This document shows, one piece after another, positions 8,805 to 18,754 of a DNA stretch of 22,680 nucleotides. The stretch's first letter is position 1, and each line of letters starts with the position of its first letter. The DNA is from CAYGEY01 sp964349065 (GTDB lineage: Bacteria; Patescibacteriota; Gracilibacteria; 1-14-2-50-48-13). The DNA lies in contig CAYGEY010000015.1 of assembly GCA_964349065.1 (NCBI GenBank), positions 1 to 22,680 of the forward strand. Direction: 5' to 3'. Below the pieces are notes generated by a model. That model was not told the origin of the DNA. It worked only from the letters and a program-made list of their open reading frames with translations, and did no database searches. A program made the translations under genes and the position numbers.

Positions 8805-11153
8805 ATGGCACGGAAGCAATATCAAAAGCAATACATAATTTTTTTCACAACAATTCTTTGTCTTTTCTTCGCATATACTTATGTGCCTATGGTCTTTTCG
8901 CATTCTCCGAAAACTTCCACAAAAATCTATGACAAAAATGGAACCCTTCTTTTAGAAATCATTCCGCAAAACGGAATAAAAGATGAAATTAGCGCAGAGA
9001 AACTTCCGAAATATCTCATTGACCTCCTCCTGATTTCCGAAGATAAAAACTTTTATCAACATCCCGGCGTAGATTTTGGAGCAATTGCACGTGCGGCAAC
9101 AAGTGGCTCAGGTGGTGCAAGCACGCTCACCATGCAACTCATGAAGATGAAATATTATGCAGATGAAAATAGGACGGTTCTTCAAAAAGTGAGAGAGTCA
9201 CTCTCCTCACTAACATATTCCCTCTTCTCTTCAAAGGATGAAATTCTAAAAGAATACCTGGAGCGAGCATATTTCGGGAACGAATACTATGGTATCGGAA
9301 ATGCCTCAAAGGGATATTTCGGCAAACCGCCTGAAAATCTCTCACTCAAAGAATCTGCATACTTGGTTGCCCTCATTCCCAATCCAAGAGCTTCCAGATT
9401 GTACGAATCAAACGGATCACTTTCCACAAGGGCCGATCTTCTCCTTCAAAAAGCTATTGATGAAGGAAAAATCACAAAAGAAATGGCAGAGAAAGAAACA
9501 AATTACACACCATTTCCTCAAGAGAAAAAAACAAAAAAACTAGCTCCCCACTTCGTGGATTATGTTTTATCCCAAGTAAAAAAAACATATCCGGATGTGG
9601 AAAATGGAGGATATGAAATCAAAACAACGCTCGATCTCCCCTCCAATGAAACTGCAGAAAAACTTATTAGCAAACACGTCAGTTATCTCAGCTCTAAACA
9701 TGTCACCAACGGTGCTCTTGTCATGATTGACCCGAACACAGGGGCTGTACAGGCGATGGTTGGTAGTAAAAACTATTTTGCTGATGATATTCCCGGAATG
9801 TTCAACGTCACAACTGCGCAAAGACAGCCTGGTTCCAGCCTCAAGCCATTTACATACTTGACGGCGTTTCTCCAAGGCAACGCTCCAGCCACAGTTATTT
9901 ATGACATTCCCTCCTCGTTTAAAACCGCAACCGGCGAAACATACAATCCAAAAAACTACGATCTCAAATCTCATGGTCCGGTTTCGATGCGAACTGCCCT
10001 CGCAAGTAGTCTCAATATTCCCGCTGTGAAAGTTTTGGATATGGTTGGTTTCGATGCTTTTTATAAAACACTCAAGGCATTTGGAATGTCATTTGAAAAT
10101 ACTCCCGAATATTATGGCTTAGGAATTACTCTCGGAGGCGGTGAAGTAACTCTTTTAGATCTTGCACACGGATACAGCGAGCTTGCCAACGGTGGAATGA
10201 AAACTGACAGTTATGTAATAAATACAATATCAAAAGATGGAAAAATCATATACGGACACAACTTCATAAAATCTATTCCGGTGATGGATGAAAAATATAT
10301 CAAAGAAGCGACAAGTATGGTTACAGATATTCTCAAGGATCCATCAGCACGAAGTCTTTCTTTTGGTCTCGCGAGTAGTCTTAACATTTCCCCTGAGGTG
10401 GCGGTTAAAACCGGTACAACCAAGGACTTCCGTGACAATTGGGCATTTGGATATACCAAGGATATTGCAGTGGGTGTGTGGGTTGGTAACAATGACAACA
10501 CGCCGATGGAAGGGGTCTCCGGTATTTCAGGCGCGATCCCGATCCTGCATGATTTTTTGAAATCTAAACAAAAACTTATTTACGAGAAAGGGTTGCCCCT
10601 TGCCGATACCCTTGTCTTCAAAAATGTCTGCATGATTTCCGGAAAACTTGCTACAGAGGATTGTCCGGGGAAGAGAAATGAAATATTTATTTCAGGATTT
10701 GAACCAACTGGATATGACACTTGGTATGTGAGCGCCTTGATGAATAAAAAAACGAATAAACTTGAACTAGAGGGACATTGTGAGGGAGAATCATACACAA
10801 AAGTGTTTAATAACCCACCAAGTGAGCTTTTATCATGGGCTCGGGATATACGAATGGAAATTCTCCCACATGAGTACTGTGATGGTATTTGGACGAGTAC
10901 GGACAGTGCATTTATTTCTTCCCCCTCAGACAAAACAATGTACCTTTTAAAGCCTGATGTACCTCGTGAATCTCAAAAGATCCCACTAATTGTTGAGGGC
11001 AACGGAACACTTCAAACAAATGTCTATGTCGATGATAAAGAATTTGATCATATTATACAACTTCCATACACAACTCTTCTTGACCTTCCGCCCGGTAAGC
11101 ATACTGTTACAGTGCGAGAACAAACTGTTTCGTTTGAAATTCTACAAAAATAA
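8805..11153 (+). CDS. pbpC: penicillin-binding protein 1C (bifunctional transglycosylase/transpeptidase)
   Basis: 782 residues, usual PBP1C length. One N-terminal membrane anchor (residues 10-30). Family 51 glycosyltransferase at about 45-215, with ISEDKNFYQHPGVDFGAIAR (catalytic Glu79) and GGASTLTMQLMK. Transpeptidase at about 300-580, with QPGSSLK (nucleophile Ser344, Lys347), SLN (402-404) and KTGTT (535-539). The C-terminal domain at about 690-782 matches the BiPBP_C extension typical of PBP1C. The enzyme polymerises and crosslinks peptidoglycan outside the membrane. PBP1C genes commonly stand beside alpha-2-macroglobulin genes (E. coli pbpC/yfhM), and here the macroglobulin follows after 24 bases. 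A TATAAA sequence lies directly before the ATG; there is no Shine-Dalgarno. Confidence 0.96.
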   Translation: MARKQYQKQYIIFFTTILCLFFAYTYVPMVFSHSPKTSTKIYDKNGTLLLEIIPQNGIKDEISAEKLPKYLIDLLLISEDKNFYQHPGVDFGAIARAATSGSGGASTLTMQLMKMKYYADENRTVLQKVRESLSSLTYSLFSSKDEILKEYLERAYFGNEYYGIGNASKGYFGKPPENLSLKESAYLVALIPNPRASRLYESNGSLSTRADLLLQKAIDEGKITKEMAEKETNYTPFPQEKKTKKLAPHFVDYVLSQVKKTYPDVENGGYEIKTTLDLPSNETAEKLISKHVSYLSSKHVTNGALVMIDPNTGAVQAMVGSKNYFADDIPGMFNVTTAQRQPGSSLKPFTYLTAFLQGNAPATVIYDIPSSFKTATGETYNPKNYDLKSHGPVSMRTALASSLNIPAVKVLDMVGFDAFYKTLKAFGMSFENTPEYYGLGITLGGGEVTLLDLAHGYSELANGGMKTDSYVINTISKDGKIIYGHNFIKSIPVMDEKYIKEATSMVTDILKDPSARSLSFGLASSLNISPEVAVKTGTTKDFRDNWAFGYTKDIAVGVWVGNNDNTPMEGVSGISGAIPILHDFLKSKQKLIYEKGLPLADTLVFKNVCMISGKLATEDCPGKRNEIFISGFEPTGYDTWYVSALMNKKTNKLELEGHCEGESYTKVFNNPPSELLSWARDIRMEILPHEYCDGIWTSTDSAFISSPSDKTMYLLKPDVPRESQKIPLIVEGNGTLQTNVYVDDKEFDHIIQLPYTTLLDLPPGKHTVTVREQTVSFEILQK

Positions 11154-11177
11154 TTTTATTTAAATATTTCTACGCCT

Positions 11178-14100
11178 ATGAAGCCTTCTTTCTTTCAAAA
11201 GTCTGTAGCTGCCATTGGTTTTTTATCAATTGTTGCAGGTCAGGTGCTGACTAGTGTTTCAGGTGCCCTGCCGACGTTACCTGATTTATCTGCATTGTTA
11301 AATGGTGGATGTGTATTTACAGATGTCTGTGATGCGAAGGATCCGTATTATGCACCGATTAAGTATTTGAAAGAGAAGAACTTGATTAAGGGAAATCCTG
11401 ATGGGTCGTATGGTTCAGAGAGAACAGTAAATCGTGCAGAGATCATAACAATTGCATATCGTGGCTTTGATAAAGCTGTGACATACTCTAGCTCAAACAC
11501 ATTCAAAGATATACCCGCAGGAGAATGGTATGCTCCATATATCTCGACTGCCAAGAAAGAAGGATTTATCAATGGGAACCCAGACGGAACGTACAAGCCG
11601 GGTAATCCTGTGAATATGGCAGAGAGTTCAAAGATTTTTTTGAATTTTTATAAGGTAAAAACGCCAAATTTAGATGGTCTAAATGGCAACTATACCTATG
11701 ATCAGGATGATAATAGTTATAGCAATGATTGGTTTTCAAAGTATGTTAGGCCAGTTGAAGATTTCAGTTTGTTAGTACATTCCGGGTCATTTAATTATAT
11801 TAAGCCTGAGAGTGCAATGCTTCGAAAAGATATAGCGCTTATGCTCTATAATCTTCTTATGGCAAAGGAAGATATGAAAAAAGATCTGACAGTTCTTTCG
11901 AGTTGGAGTGAAGATAATTCAAATGTCTCTGAAGGATCCCCACTACTTTTCTTTTTTAACAAACCGGTTGATTTGGTAAAAGCAAAATCTTTTATCAAGG
12001 TCTCTATAGACGGAGTACAAACTACAAATTTTGATATTTCTGAAACAAGATGGCCACAAAATTATGATAAGCAAAAGGCAGGACTTGAGGATTATAAGTA
12101 CAAATTACACGAACTAAAAGTAGACTCCCCACTTTTTGTGAAAGGAAGATTAGTTAAGATTGAATTTCTATTGGGACTTCTTGATATCTACGGAACAACT
12201 CTTCTTCAGAACAAAACATTCTCTTACAAATATGTTGAACAGGGTGGGTATATTGACTTAGGTAGCCATAGCTACTTTCTCATGAGCGAATCTAAAAATA
12301 TTCTATTAGGTCAGAAAGGTAACTCTAGGATAACGGCATATTTATGTTCAGTTCCGGTCGACACATATTTAAAACAACTTGAGTATAATTCAGCATCTGA
12401 TTTAAGTAGTCGCTCAGTGTCGAGAGAATACTTTGATGTGTTTGGAAGAAATGTTAAAAGCCAAATTGATAGCAGATGTAATTCTGTGAAAGAGGCGACC
12501 CTTGATACAAATGTTGTAAAAGAGACAGCTAGTAATATTGATCTTGAACAGATATTTAACACGAAATTGACAGGAGGTATCTATTACATCTATTTCTCCT
12601 CTCCGGAAATTACAGCTAAAACTCCTGATCCCTCGGCTGCTAAAAATCACAAATTTATCTATGTTACAGATACAAGTATCACATTGAAGTCAGATGGAAA
12701 TGGCTATAACACAAAGAATGCTTTAGTTTGGGCAACAGATGTAACTACATCGGAACCGCGTGCAAATCTGAAAGTGGAATTTTTTAACAATGGAGGAGCA
12801 AAAGATAGTAATACTAATCAATATAGTATTATAAATCGCGGATCTGTTGTTACGAGCAGTAATGGAACAGCAATGTTTACTCCGAATGACGTACCAGTAG
12901 GTAGTAACGCTTATTGGGGAGATACTTTCGCTATAGCACGAGGTGACGGCCATTTTGGAATTGTTTCTACTACTTGGAACAACGGAATAGAAAGTTACGA
13001 ATTCAATTTGCCTTGGCAGTATGAAGCGTATGATAAACAATTAGACAACTATACCCTTCATGTCTACACAGATAGGAAAATATACAGACCCGGACATGAG
13101 GTGAATGTTAAGGGATTTATTAGAGAAAATAAATCAAATGGACTTGCACTTCCAGGACTAAAACAGGTCGAGGTAGTTATCAAGAATCCGGAATATAAAG
13201 ATACATATTCATTCAGGGCGGATGTTTCCTCTCATGGTACGTTTGATGGATCGTATTTGTTACCGGATACTGCATATTTTGGCAATTACACCATCGAAAT
13301 AAAGAATCCTAAACCGGGAGAAGGACAATACAATCTTTCCGCTTCAACGTTTCAGGTAGAAGCTTATCGAAAGCCGGAATTCCGCGTGGCAATCTCAGGA
13401 ATAAAAGAAGACTACATGTCGGGTGAGAGCCTAGATGCATCTGCTAGTGCCGAATATTATTTTGGGGCAAAAGTGACAGATGGATCGTATGACTGGATTC
13501 TGAGTAGAGATACTCTCTATTGGCAACCGGTCAAAGACTATTGGTATAGTTTCTCAGACGGTAGTTTCTGCGGGTATTCTTGTAATGGATCTTCAGAAAA
13601 TACAAGCTATGGAAATGGAAGTATTACCAATGGTGTTATTCCAATTAAGGAAAAATTGGATCTCTCAGACACTCCACATGGTGGAATGTATACACTAACT
13701 ATCAATGCATACGACCAAAATAACAGAATGGTGACGGAGCGTACCACATTTAGAGTACACAAAGCTGATCAATATGCAGGAATACGAGCGCTGAACTATA
13801 TGCAAAAAGAAGGAGTATCTCCTGAATTTGAAATAGTTACTGTAAACAAAGATGGAAGTATACTAGCGAATAAATCAGTTGAGGTGGATCTTTATAGTGA
13901 AGAATGGACCAGCGTTTCTAAGTTAGACATGTCCGGATCCAACATTACTGAGAATCAAAATGTTGAGAAAAAATTGGAAACAAAAACGGTTGTATCTGAC
14001 GCAAAAGGTATTGCAAAGGTATCGTTCACTAGTCAAAAACCAGGGTCATATTACGCCCTTGTACACATCAAAGATAATGCAGGAAGAGAAAATAAGGCAA

Positions 14101-16823
14101 GGGAGTACACTTATGTATACTCTGCAAACACATCTGATTTTTATATATCATGGCCGATGGATGATGCTCTCAAGACATCACTTCTGATTGATAAGCCGAC
14201 ATATGCAATTGGGGATAATTTGAATATGATTGTTCAGTCTCCATTTAAAAAATCAAAGGTCTTGGTGACATTTGAAAAAGACTCTATTTTGGATAGCTAT
14301 GTAGTTGATTTACCTAATAATGCAACACCGATCACACTTCCTATCAAGGCTTCTTATGCACCTAATGTATTTGTAAGCGCTGTTGTTCAAAACGCATCAG
14401 GAACACCTGGGCTACGAATGGCATATGCAAATGTTGCCGTTAATACAGACAAATTAACGCTTGGAATAAAATTAACAACTGACAAAGAGACATACAAACC
14501 GGGAGAGACGGTGACAGTTAGTGTAGATACAACAAGCGCAAATGGCAATGGCATTCCTGCCGAGCTTTCATTGGCGGTGGTTGATGAGAGTGTCATCGCA
14601 CTCGCTGGCGGAGTTGATCGGGACATTGTGAATGCCTTCTACTCTCTCAAAAATCTAGGTATTGAAACTGCCCATTCACTTACGCATTATTTGAAAGATT
14701 CAATTCTCCGAACTGCCGGTGGTGGAGGTAAAGGAGGTAGCTCCGGTCTTCCCCAAGTGCGAGGTAATATGAAAGATACAGCATATTGGAATGCGAAAGT
14801 CTCTACAAATAATGAAGGAAAAGCTACGGTAAGTTTTGTGCTTCCGGACAATCTCACAAGATGGGAACTGTTGGCACAAGGAGCTACAGACAGTAATTTG
14901 TTTGGATCCCAAGCAAAAGAAATACAAACAACACAGGATTTGGTAATCCTCCCGGTACTTCCACGATTTGTGCGAACCGGTGACAAGGTGAAGTTAAGCT
15001 ACACTTTGTATAATACAAAGGCCGGAGCGGATTCTTTGACTGTAAGTATCTCGTCAAAAGATATGGCAAATATCGGATCCCCAAAAACGGTGAGTGTTCC
15101 TAGCTTTGGGAGTGCGCGCGTATCATGGGACGTTACCGTTCCAAGCACACTAACAAGTCTTGAACTTACGACTTCTGCACAAGGGTCTAGATTGGCAGAT
15201 AGCCTGTCCATTACCTTACCGGTGGAGATGCAATCTATCCCGGATGCTGTTGCGAAATCCGCAGGTATTACAGGAACTGCAAGTCTAGATATTTCTGTTC
15301 CGACTGGAGCGAACTATAATGCAACAAAAGGTGGGCTAACTCTTACGGTGAGTCCGGGAATTCTTGGAAGCTTACGAGATGATTTGAAATATTTGTTAAC
15401 ATATCCATACGGATGTACTGAACAATTGGTGAGTTCTACATTACCGAATGTTCTCCTCAAAAAATACATTAAAGACTCTGGAAAAGCACTAGAAGGAGTT
15501 TCTATGGCTGACCTGGATTCAAGAGTATATACAGGACTCCAGAAAATTTATGCTAATCAACAAGCAGATGGAAGATTTTCTCTTTGGGGGGATGATAGCA
15601 CTTATGAGAGTTTGTATCTTACTGCGTATACTTTAGAATTTCTAATAATGGCAAAAGATGCAGGATATGCCGTTGATGCGACAGTGCTTACAAATGGAAA
15701 AGCTTATCTTGGAACAAAAATGAACGGTGAATTTGAAAATGATGATGAATATTTATATGCAATCAATATTTATCAATTACTTGGCGGCACAAATATTGAA
15801 TCAGCTGCTAATGGTGTTATAGCAAGAACTACAGGTATGACTGCCTATATGGCTGCAAGGCTAGTAAAGGTCTATGCAACACTGGGCAAAATGACAGAAG
15901 CAAAAAAATTTAAAGATGTTGCTCTCAAAAATCTTAAGAAAGATGGGGATGCTTGGCATGTGTCAATAGGTGATGTTATTTATTGGTATTCCAGATTTTC
16001 GTATGATGAAGTCAAAGTGAATAGTCTTATTGCTGAGGCTCTTTTGATGTTGGACCCTAACGATGAGACAGCATATCATATTACGCAATGGCTAGTAAAT
16101 CAGGACGATGCAAGTACATATCCAAATACACATACAAAAGCATTTATGCTCCGTGCCGCTCTTGCCTATATCGGAGGGCATAGCGAATCGAAAGATGCCA
16201 TAACTGCTAAAGTAAATGTAAATGGAAAAGAACAAACAGTGACATTCGCTGATGGAGCATTCTCTGCCCCGGTGACTACTTTGTACCCGATGTCTGATAT
16301 CAAAGGATCTGCAAAGGTGAGTATCACAGTGGATGGTGGCAAGAAAGTATATGCAAATGCACTACTTTCATATATTGACCCTTCGCAGGCAATGCTTTCT
16401 AAGCTTGATTACACACTTTCTCGAAAGATTTTCAAAGTGGATAGTCAAGGGAACAGAACAGCCTTCACCGGTTCAGCAAAAGTTGGCGATCGGTTTGTTG
16501 TACAGGTATCTACTCGAACTTCAAGTTCGGATTTGCAAAATATTGCAATCGAGGATCACTTGCCTGCTGGATTAGAAGCTATGAATCCGGCATTGAACGA
16601 TAGTTCTACAATTTCTCTCAAGGGTGGATGGGCTGATAAGGTACAATATTTTGATGATAGGGTGTTTATGAATATCTTGAACCCAAAGACGAATACGTAT
16701 GAGTATGCTGCTCAGGCTATTGCTCCGGGACAATTTACATATCCATCGTTGTATGCATATGAGATGTATAATCCGGCGAAATACACCAGAGGTGTTGAGA
16801 CAATGATGACGATTAGTGAGTAA
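11178..16823 (+). CDS. alpha-2-macroglobulin family protein with three N-terminal SLH domains
   Basis: 1881 residues, secreted. Signal peptide at about 1-30 with no lipobox cysteine. Three SLH repeats at about 45-97, 108-160 and 172-228 (for example FKDIPAGEWYAPYI, then INGNPDGTYKPGNPVNMAES), which bind secondary cell-wall polymer or S-layer material. A string of MG-type beta domains follows, including the MG2-like TDRKIYRPGHEVNVKGFIRE near 630-650, a Gly-rich stretch near 1180, and DTAYWNAK...VSFVLPDNLTRWELLAQG near 1200-1240. The thioester site PYGCTEQ is intact (Cys1413 to Gln1416) and heads the alpha-helical TED domain, about 1395-1690. A terminal MG10-like domain ends the protein. It traps proteases by thioester coupling after cleavage. 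Bacterial relatives are usually lipoproteins; here SLH domains replace the lipid anchor. Cotranscription with pbpC is likely. Confidence 0.95.
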   Translation: MKPSFFQKSVAAIGFLSIVAGQVLTSVSGALPTLPDLSALLNGGCVFTDVCDAKDPYYAPIKYLKEKNLIKGNPDGSYGSERTVNRAEIITIAYRGFDKAVTYSSSNTFKDIPAGEWYAPYISTAKKEGFINGNPDGTYKPGNPVNMAESSKIFLNFYKVKTPNLDGLNGNYTYDQDDNSYSNDWFSKYVRPVEDFSLLVHSGSFNYIKPESAMLRKDIALMLYNLLMAKEDMKKDLTVLSSWSEDNSNVSEGSPLLFFFNKPVDLVKAKSFIKVSIDGVQTTNFDISETRWPQNYDKQKAGLEDYKYKLHELKVDSPLFVKGRLVKIEFLLGLLDIYGTTLLQNKTFSYKYVEQGGYIDLGSHSYFLMSESKNILLGQKGNSRITAYLCSVPVDTYLKQLEYNSASDLSSRSVSREYFDVFGRNVKSQIDSRCNSVKEATLDTNVVKETASNIDLEQIFNTKLTGGIYYIYFSSPEITAKTPDPSAAKNHKFIYVTDTSITLKSDGNGYNTKNALVWATDVTTSEPRANLKVEFFNNGGAKDSNTNQYSIINRGSVVTSSNGTAMFTPNDVPVGSNAYWGDTFAIARGDGHFGIVSTTWNNGIESYEFNLPWQYEAYDKQLDNYTLHVYTDRKIYRPGHEVNVKGFIRENKSNGLALPGLKQVEVVIKNPEYKDTYSFRADVSSHGTFDGSYLLPDTAYFGNYTIEIKNPKPGEGQYNLSASTFQVEAYRKPEFRVAISGIKEDYMSGESLDASASAEYYFGAKVTDGSYDWILSRDTLYWQPVKDYWYSFSDGSFCGYSCNGSSENTSYGNGSITNGVIPIKEKLDLSDTPHGGMYTLTINAYDQNNRMVTERTTFRVHKADQYAGIRALNYMQKEGVSPEFEIVTVNKDGSILANKSVEVDLYSEEWTSVSKLDMSGSNITENQNVEKKLETKTVVSDAKGIAKVSFTSQKPGSYYALVHIKDNAGRENKAREYTYVYSANTSDFYISWPMDDALKTSLLIDKPTYAIGDNLNMIVQSPFKKSKVLVTFEKDSILDSYVVDLPNNATPITLPIKASYAPNVFVSAVVQNASGTPGLRMAYANVAVNTDKLTLGIKLTTDKETYKPGETVTVSVDTTSANGNGIPAELSLAVVDESVIALAGGVDRDIVNAFYSLKNLGIETAHSLTHYLKDSILRTAGGGGKGGSSGLPQVRGNMKDTAYWNAKVSTNNEGKATVSFVLPDNLTRWELLAQGATDSNLFGSQAKEIQTTQDLVILPVLPRFVRTGDKVKLSYTLYNTKAGADSLTVSISSKDMANIGSPKTVSVPSFGSARVSWDVTVPSTLTSLELTTSAQGSRLADSLSITLPVEMQSIPDAVAKSAGITGTASLDISVPTGANYNATKGGLTLTVSPGILGSLRDDLKYLLTYPYGCTEQLVSSTLPNVLLKKYIKDSGKALEGVSMADLDSRVYTGLQKIYANQQADGRFSLWGDDSTYESLYLTAYTLEFLIMAKDAGYAVDATVLTNGKAYLGTKMNGEFENDDEYLYAINIYQLLGGTNIESAANGVIARTTGMTAYMAARLVKVYATLGKMTEAKKFKDVALKNLKKDGDAWHVSIGDVIYWYSRFSYDEVKVNSLIAEALLMLDPNDETAYHITQWLVNQDDASTYPNTHTKAFMLRAALAYIGGHSESKDAITAKVNVNGKEQTVTFADGAFSAPVTTLYPMSDIKGSAKVSITVDGGKKVYANALLSYIDPSQAMLSKLDYTLSRKIFKVDSQGNRTAFTGSAKVGDRFVVQVSTRTSSSDLQNIAIEDHLPAGLEAMNPALNDSSTISLKGGWADKVQYFDDRVFMNILNPKTNTYEYAAQAIAPGQFTYPSLYAYEMYNPAKYTRGVETMMTISE

Positions 16824-16840
16824 AAAAGGAGAACATAATA

Positions 16841-16870
16841 AAAACCGCTTCAGAAATGAAGCGGTTTTTT
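16841..16870 (+). terminator. Rho-independent terminator after the alpha-2-macroglobulin gene
   Basis: A 12-bp perfect stem (16841-16852 with 16857-16868) closes a GAAA tetraloop and runs into six T. The A-rich left side makes it work in both directions, serving the convergent exonuclease gene as well. It lies 17 bases after the stop codon. Confidence 0.93.
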
Positions 16871-16880
16871 ATTATTGAAA

Positions 16881-17450
16881 TTATTTCTCCTTTGCAACTG
16901 CCAGAATTTCTTCAAGAGTTGTGTACTTCCCGATTTCTACTAGTTTCAAAAAAACTTTTGCCAAAAGCTCAACATCAGCCAATGCCCTATGCCTCGCTGA
17001 CTGATCATGTGTGATCCCTAACCTATAGGAAACTGTATCAAGACTATGAAATTTTTCTTGCGGAAAAAGTTTGCGAGAAAGTTTTTTTGTACAAATTGCT
17101 GTTGGTAAATACCCAAAAGGGTTTGTTTCAAAAAGGGCCTCATTTAAAAATCCCATATCGAATTCTGCATTATGTGCAACTAACACCGTACCATCGATAA
17201 AATCCATAAACTGGGGCATGACTGTATCAATAGTCGGCTTCCCTGCTAGCATTTCTACAGTAATACCATTTACTTTGGCTGAATCAAAAGGCAAATCCCG
17301 CTTTGGATCAATGAGCTGATCAAATACCTTCCCCTCTATTATTTTTCCTTGCTGGATTTTAATTGCTGCGATTTCAAGTATTTTATGTCCAGCTTTCGGA
17401 TCCAAGCCGGTGGTTTCGGTGTCGAAGATGGTGAAGATGGTGTTGTCCAT
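16881..17450 (-). CDS. DnaQ-like 3'-5' exonuclease (DEDDh)
   Basis: 189 residues. Complete DEDDh set: FDTETTG (D10, E12), HNAEFD (D98), and HRALADV (H154, D159), with LVAHNAEFDMGFLN forming ExoII. Such proteins are the proofreading epsilon subunit of DNA polymerase III or stand-alone relatives that trim DNA or RNA. The exonuclease domain fills nearly the whole length, with a short C-terminal helix TTLEEILAVAKEK, so whether it binds polymerase cannot be said; I therefore do not assign dnaQ firmly. No Shine-Dalgarno. Divergent from the RlpA-like gene across 119 bases. Confidence 0.9.
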   Translation of the reverse strand: MDNTIFTIFDTETTGLDPKAGHKILEIAAIKIQQGKIIEGKVFDQLIDPKRDLPFDSAKVNGITVEMLAGKPTIDTVMPQFMDFIDGTVLVAHNAEFDMGFLNEALFETNPFGYLPTAICTKKLSRKLFPQEKFHSLDTVSYRLGITHDQSARHRALADVELLAKVFLKLVEIGKYTTLEEILAVAKEK

Positions 17451-17519
17451 GGTGTTGAGTTAATTGGCGATATTGTATTAGAATGTGCTACTTCGTCCAG
17501 GAGTGACAATGTTTAAAAA

Positions 17520-17548
17520 TTGACATTGTGACAAATAGCTGTTTAATA
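17520..17548 (+). promoter_or_regulatory. predicted promoter and TGACA repeats before the RlpA-like gene
   Basis: A consensus -35 TTGACA (17520-17525) stands 17 bases before TTAATA (17543-17548), a poor -10. The motif GTGACAA occurs at 17503-17509 and again at 17528-17534, and ACAATG/CATTGT form a 6-bp inverted repeat around the -35. The cluster suggests regulator binding, but no protein can be named. Confidence 0.4.
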
Positions 17549-17569
17549 CAAAGGTTATTATAACTACAT

Positions 17570-17932
17570 ATGAAAAAGATCATAGCCTTTGTCATCACTC
17601 TGATATTTTTCACCCAGACAGCTTTTGCGGCGGATATTGCCTCATATTATTCAAATAGTTTGCAGGGACATAAGACTGCATCAGGAGAAAGGTACGATAA
17701 AAAGAAACTCACAGCTGCGCATCGCACACTTCCATTTGGCTCACTTGTGAAAGTGACGAATGTAAAAACAGGAACATTTGTCACGGTGCTTATCAATGAC
17801 AGGGGTCCTTCCAAACGAAGTGGTAGATCGATTGATTTGAGTTATGCTTCCATGAAAGCGATCGGTGGCATTAGAGCAGGAACATTAAAAGTAACTCTTG
17901 AAGTGGTGAGAAGAGGTTGGGGTGGGAAATAA
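17570..17932 (+). CDS. secreted RlpA-like double-psi beta-barrel protein
   Basis: 120 residues. Signal peptide MKKIIAFVITLIFFTQTAFA with cleavage after residue 20. The mature part is one RlpA-like double-psi beta-barrel: IASYYSNSLQGHKTASGERYD, LTAAHRTLPFGSLVKVTN, then VLINDRGP and GRSIDLSYASMKAI. The residues matching the lytic-transglycosylase active site of Pseudomonas RlpA (Glu40, His51, Asp77) are present. There is no SPOR domain and no lipobox, so it is a minimal secreted form. It probably cuts peptidoglycan strands during growth or division, fitting the cell-wall genes upstream. Confidence 0.9.
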   Translation: MKKIIAFVITLIFFTQTAFAADIASYYSNSLQGHKTASGERYDKKKLTAAHRTLPFGSLVKVTNVKTGTFVTVLINDRGPSKRSGRSIDLSYASMKAIGGIRAGTLKVTLEVVRRGWGGK

Positions 17933-17978
17933 TTAGTTTCGGAAATACTCCTTTCATGAATTATTATTCCTCCAGCTC

Positions 17979-18650
17979 TCATTTTTTAGTGTTATTAAAA
18001 AAATACTCTTGAGCTCCCACAACCACTAATCCTACTACCAACATAATCAATCTGGCATAGGCAGCGATAGCAACACCATCTGTACTCATATCACCAATAT
18101 AACTATAAGCAGCTTTAGCGAGAGTGCCTAACAAAATAGGCAAAATAAATCTTTTAAATCCAATTGGTCCCGCAGCTACGATGTAAGTCAATTCGTCATC
18201 TGGAGTGAAAGGTAAAACATAGCAAATTAACAATGTTATAGGGCCGACTTTTTGAGTAATTCTATCAAATTGATTGTAAAAACTGGTGGGGAGTAATCTT
18301 TGAAGCAGTGGGCGCCCGTATTTTTTTACTAAAAAGACTATTATGAATAGTCCAACGGTAATTGCTAGAAAATTCATCACGAAACCGACATGTCCTCCAA
18401 AAAGATATCCTGAAGCAATGAGGATGGTTGTGTTCAAAAGCGGGGTAAGGGTCACATAGATTACTTCAATTATAAAATAGGCAATCATCCCAAGGTTCCC
18501 ACTACTTTTAACGACAGTTTGCAGGGCTTCTCTATCAACATAATTACTAAAAACAATTGCAGCAACTACCATTAACGCGACATAAACACTCAAAGCAATA
18601 ATGCTTTTTAGCTTAACTCGGTCATGAATTATTTTATGTATAATATTCAT
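17979..18650 (-). CDS. TVP38/TMEM64 (DedA-like, VTT domain) membrane protein
   Basis: 223 residues with an N-terminal membrane helix (about 15-35), two re-entrant/membrane hairpins and C-terminal helices. The VTT signature region is visible: LNTTILIASGYLFGGHVGFVMNFLAITVG (73-101) and CYVLPFTPDDELTYIVAAGPIGFKRFI (143-169). Relatives act as lipid scramblases or proton-linked transporters affecting undecaprenyl- or phospholipid flipping; substrate here is unknown. It ends with TGA, followed five codons later by TAA. It converges with the RlpA-like gene, and no clear hairpin separates them. Confidence 0.85.
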   Translation of the reverse strand: MNIIHKIIHDRVKLKSIIALSVYVALMVVAAIVFSNYVDREALQTVVKSSGNLGMIAYFIIEVIYVTLTPLLNTTILIASGYLFGGHVGFVMNFLAITVGLFIIVFLVKKYGRPLLQRLLPTSFYNQFDRITQKVGPITLLICYVLPFTPDDELTYIVAAGPIGFKRFILPILLGTLAKAAYSYIGDMSTDGVAIAAYARLIMLVVGLVVVGAQEYFFNNTKK

Positions 18651-18754
18651 CTAAGAAGGGTGGTTAAAAATAAATTCAATTATATTAGGGATTTCGCTTT
18701 TTATCTTTATTTCACGCAATGTACTAAATATATTTTACTTTGTATAGTTGCTGC

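Noticed and set aside
16825..16840. AAAAGGAGAACATAATA after the macroglobulin stop, the best Shine-Dalgarno-like sequence in the window
   Set aside because: No start codon or open frame follows; it leads straight into the terminator hairpin.
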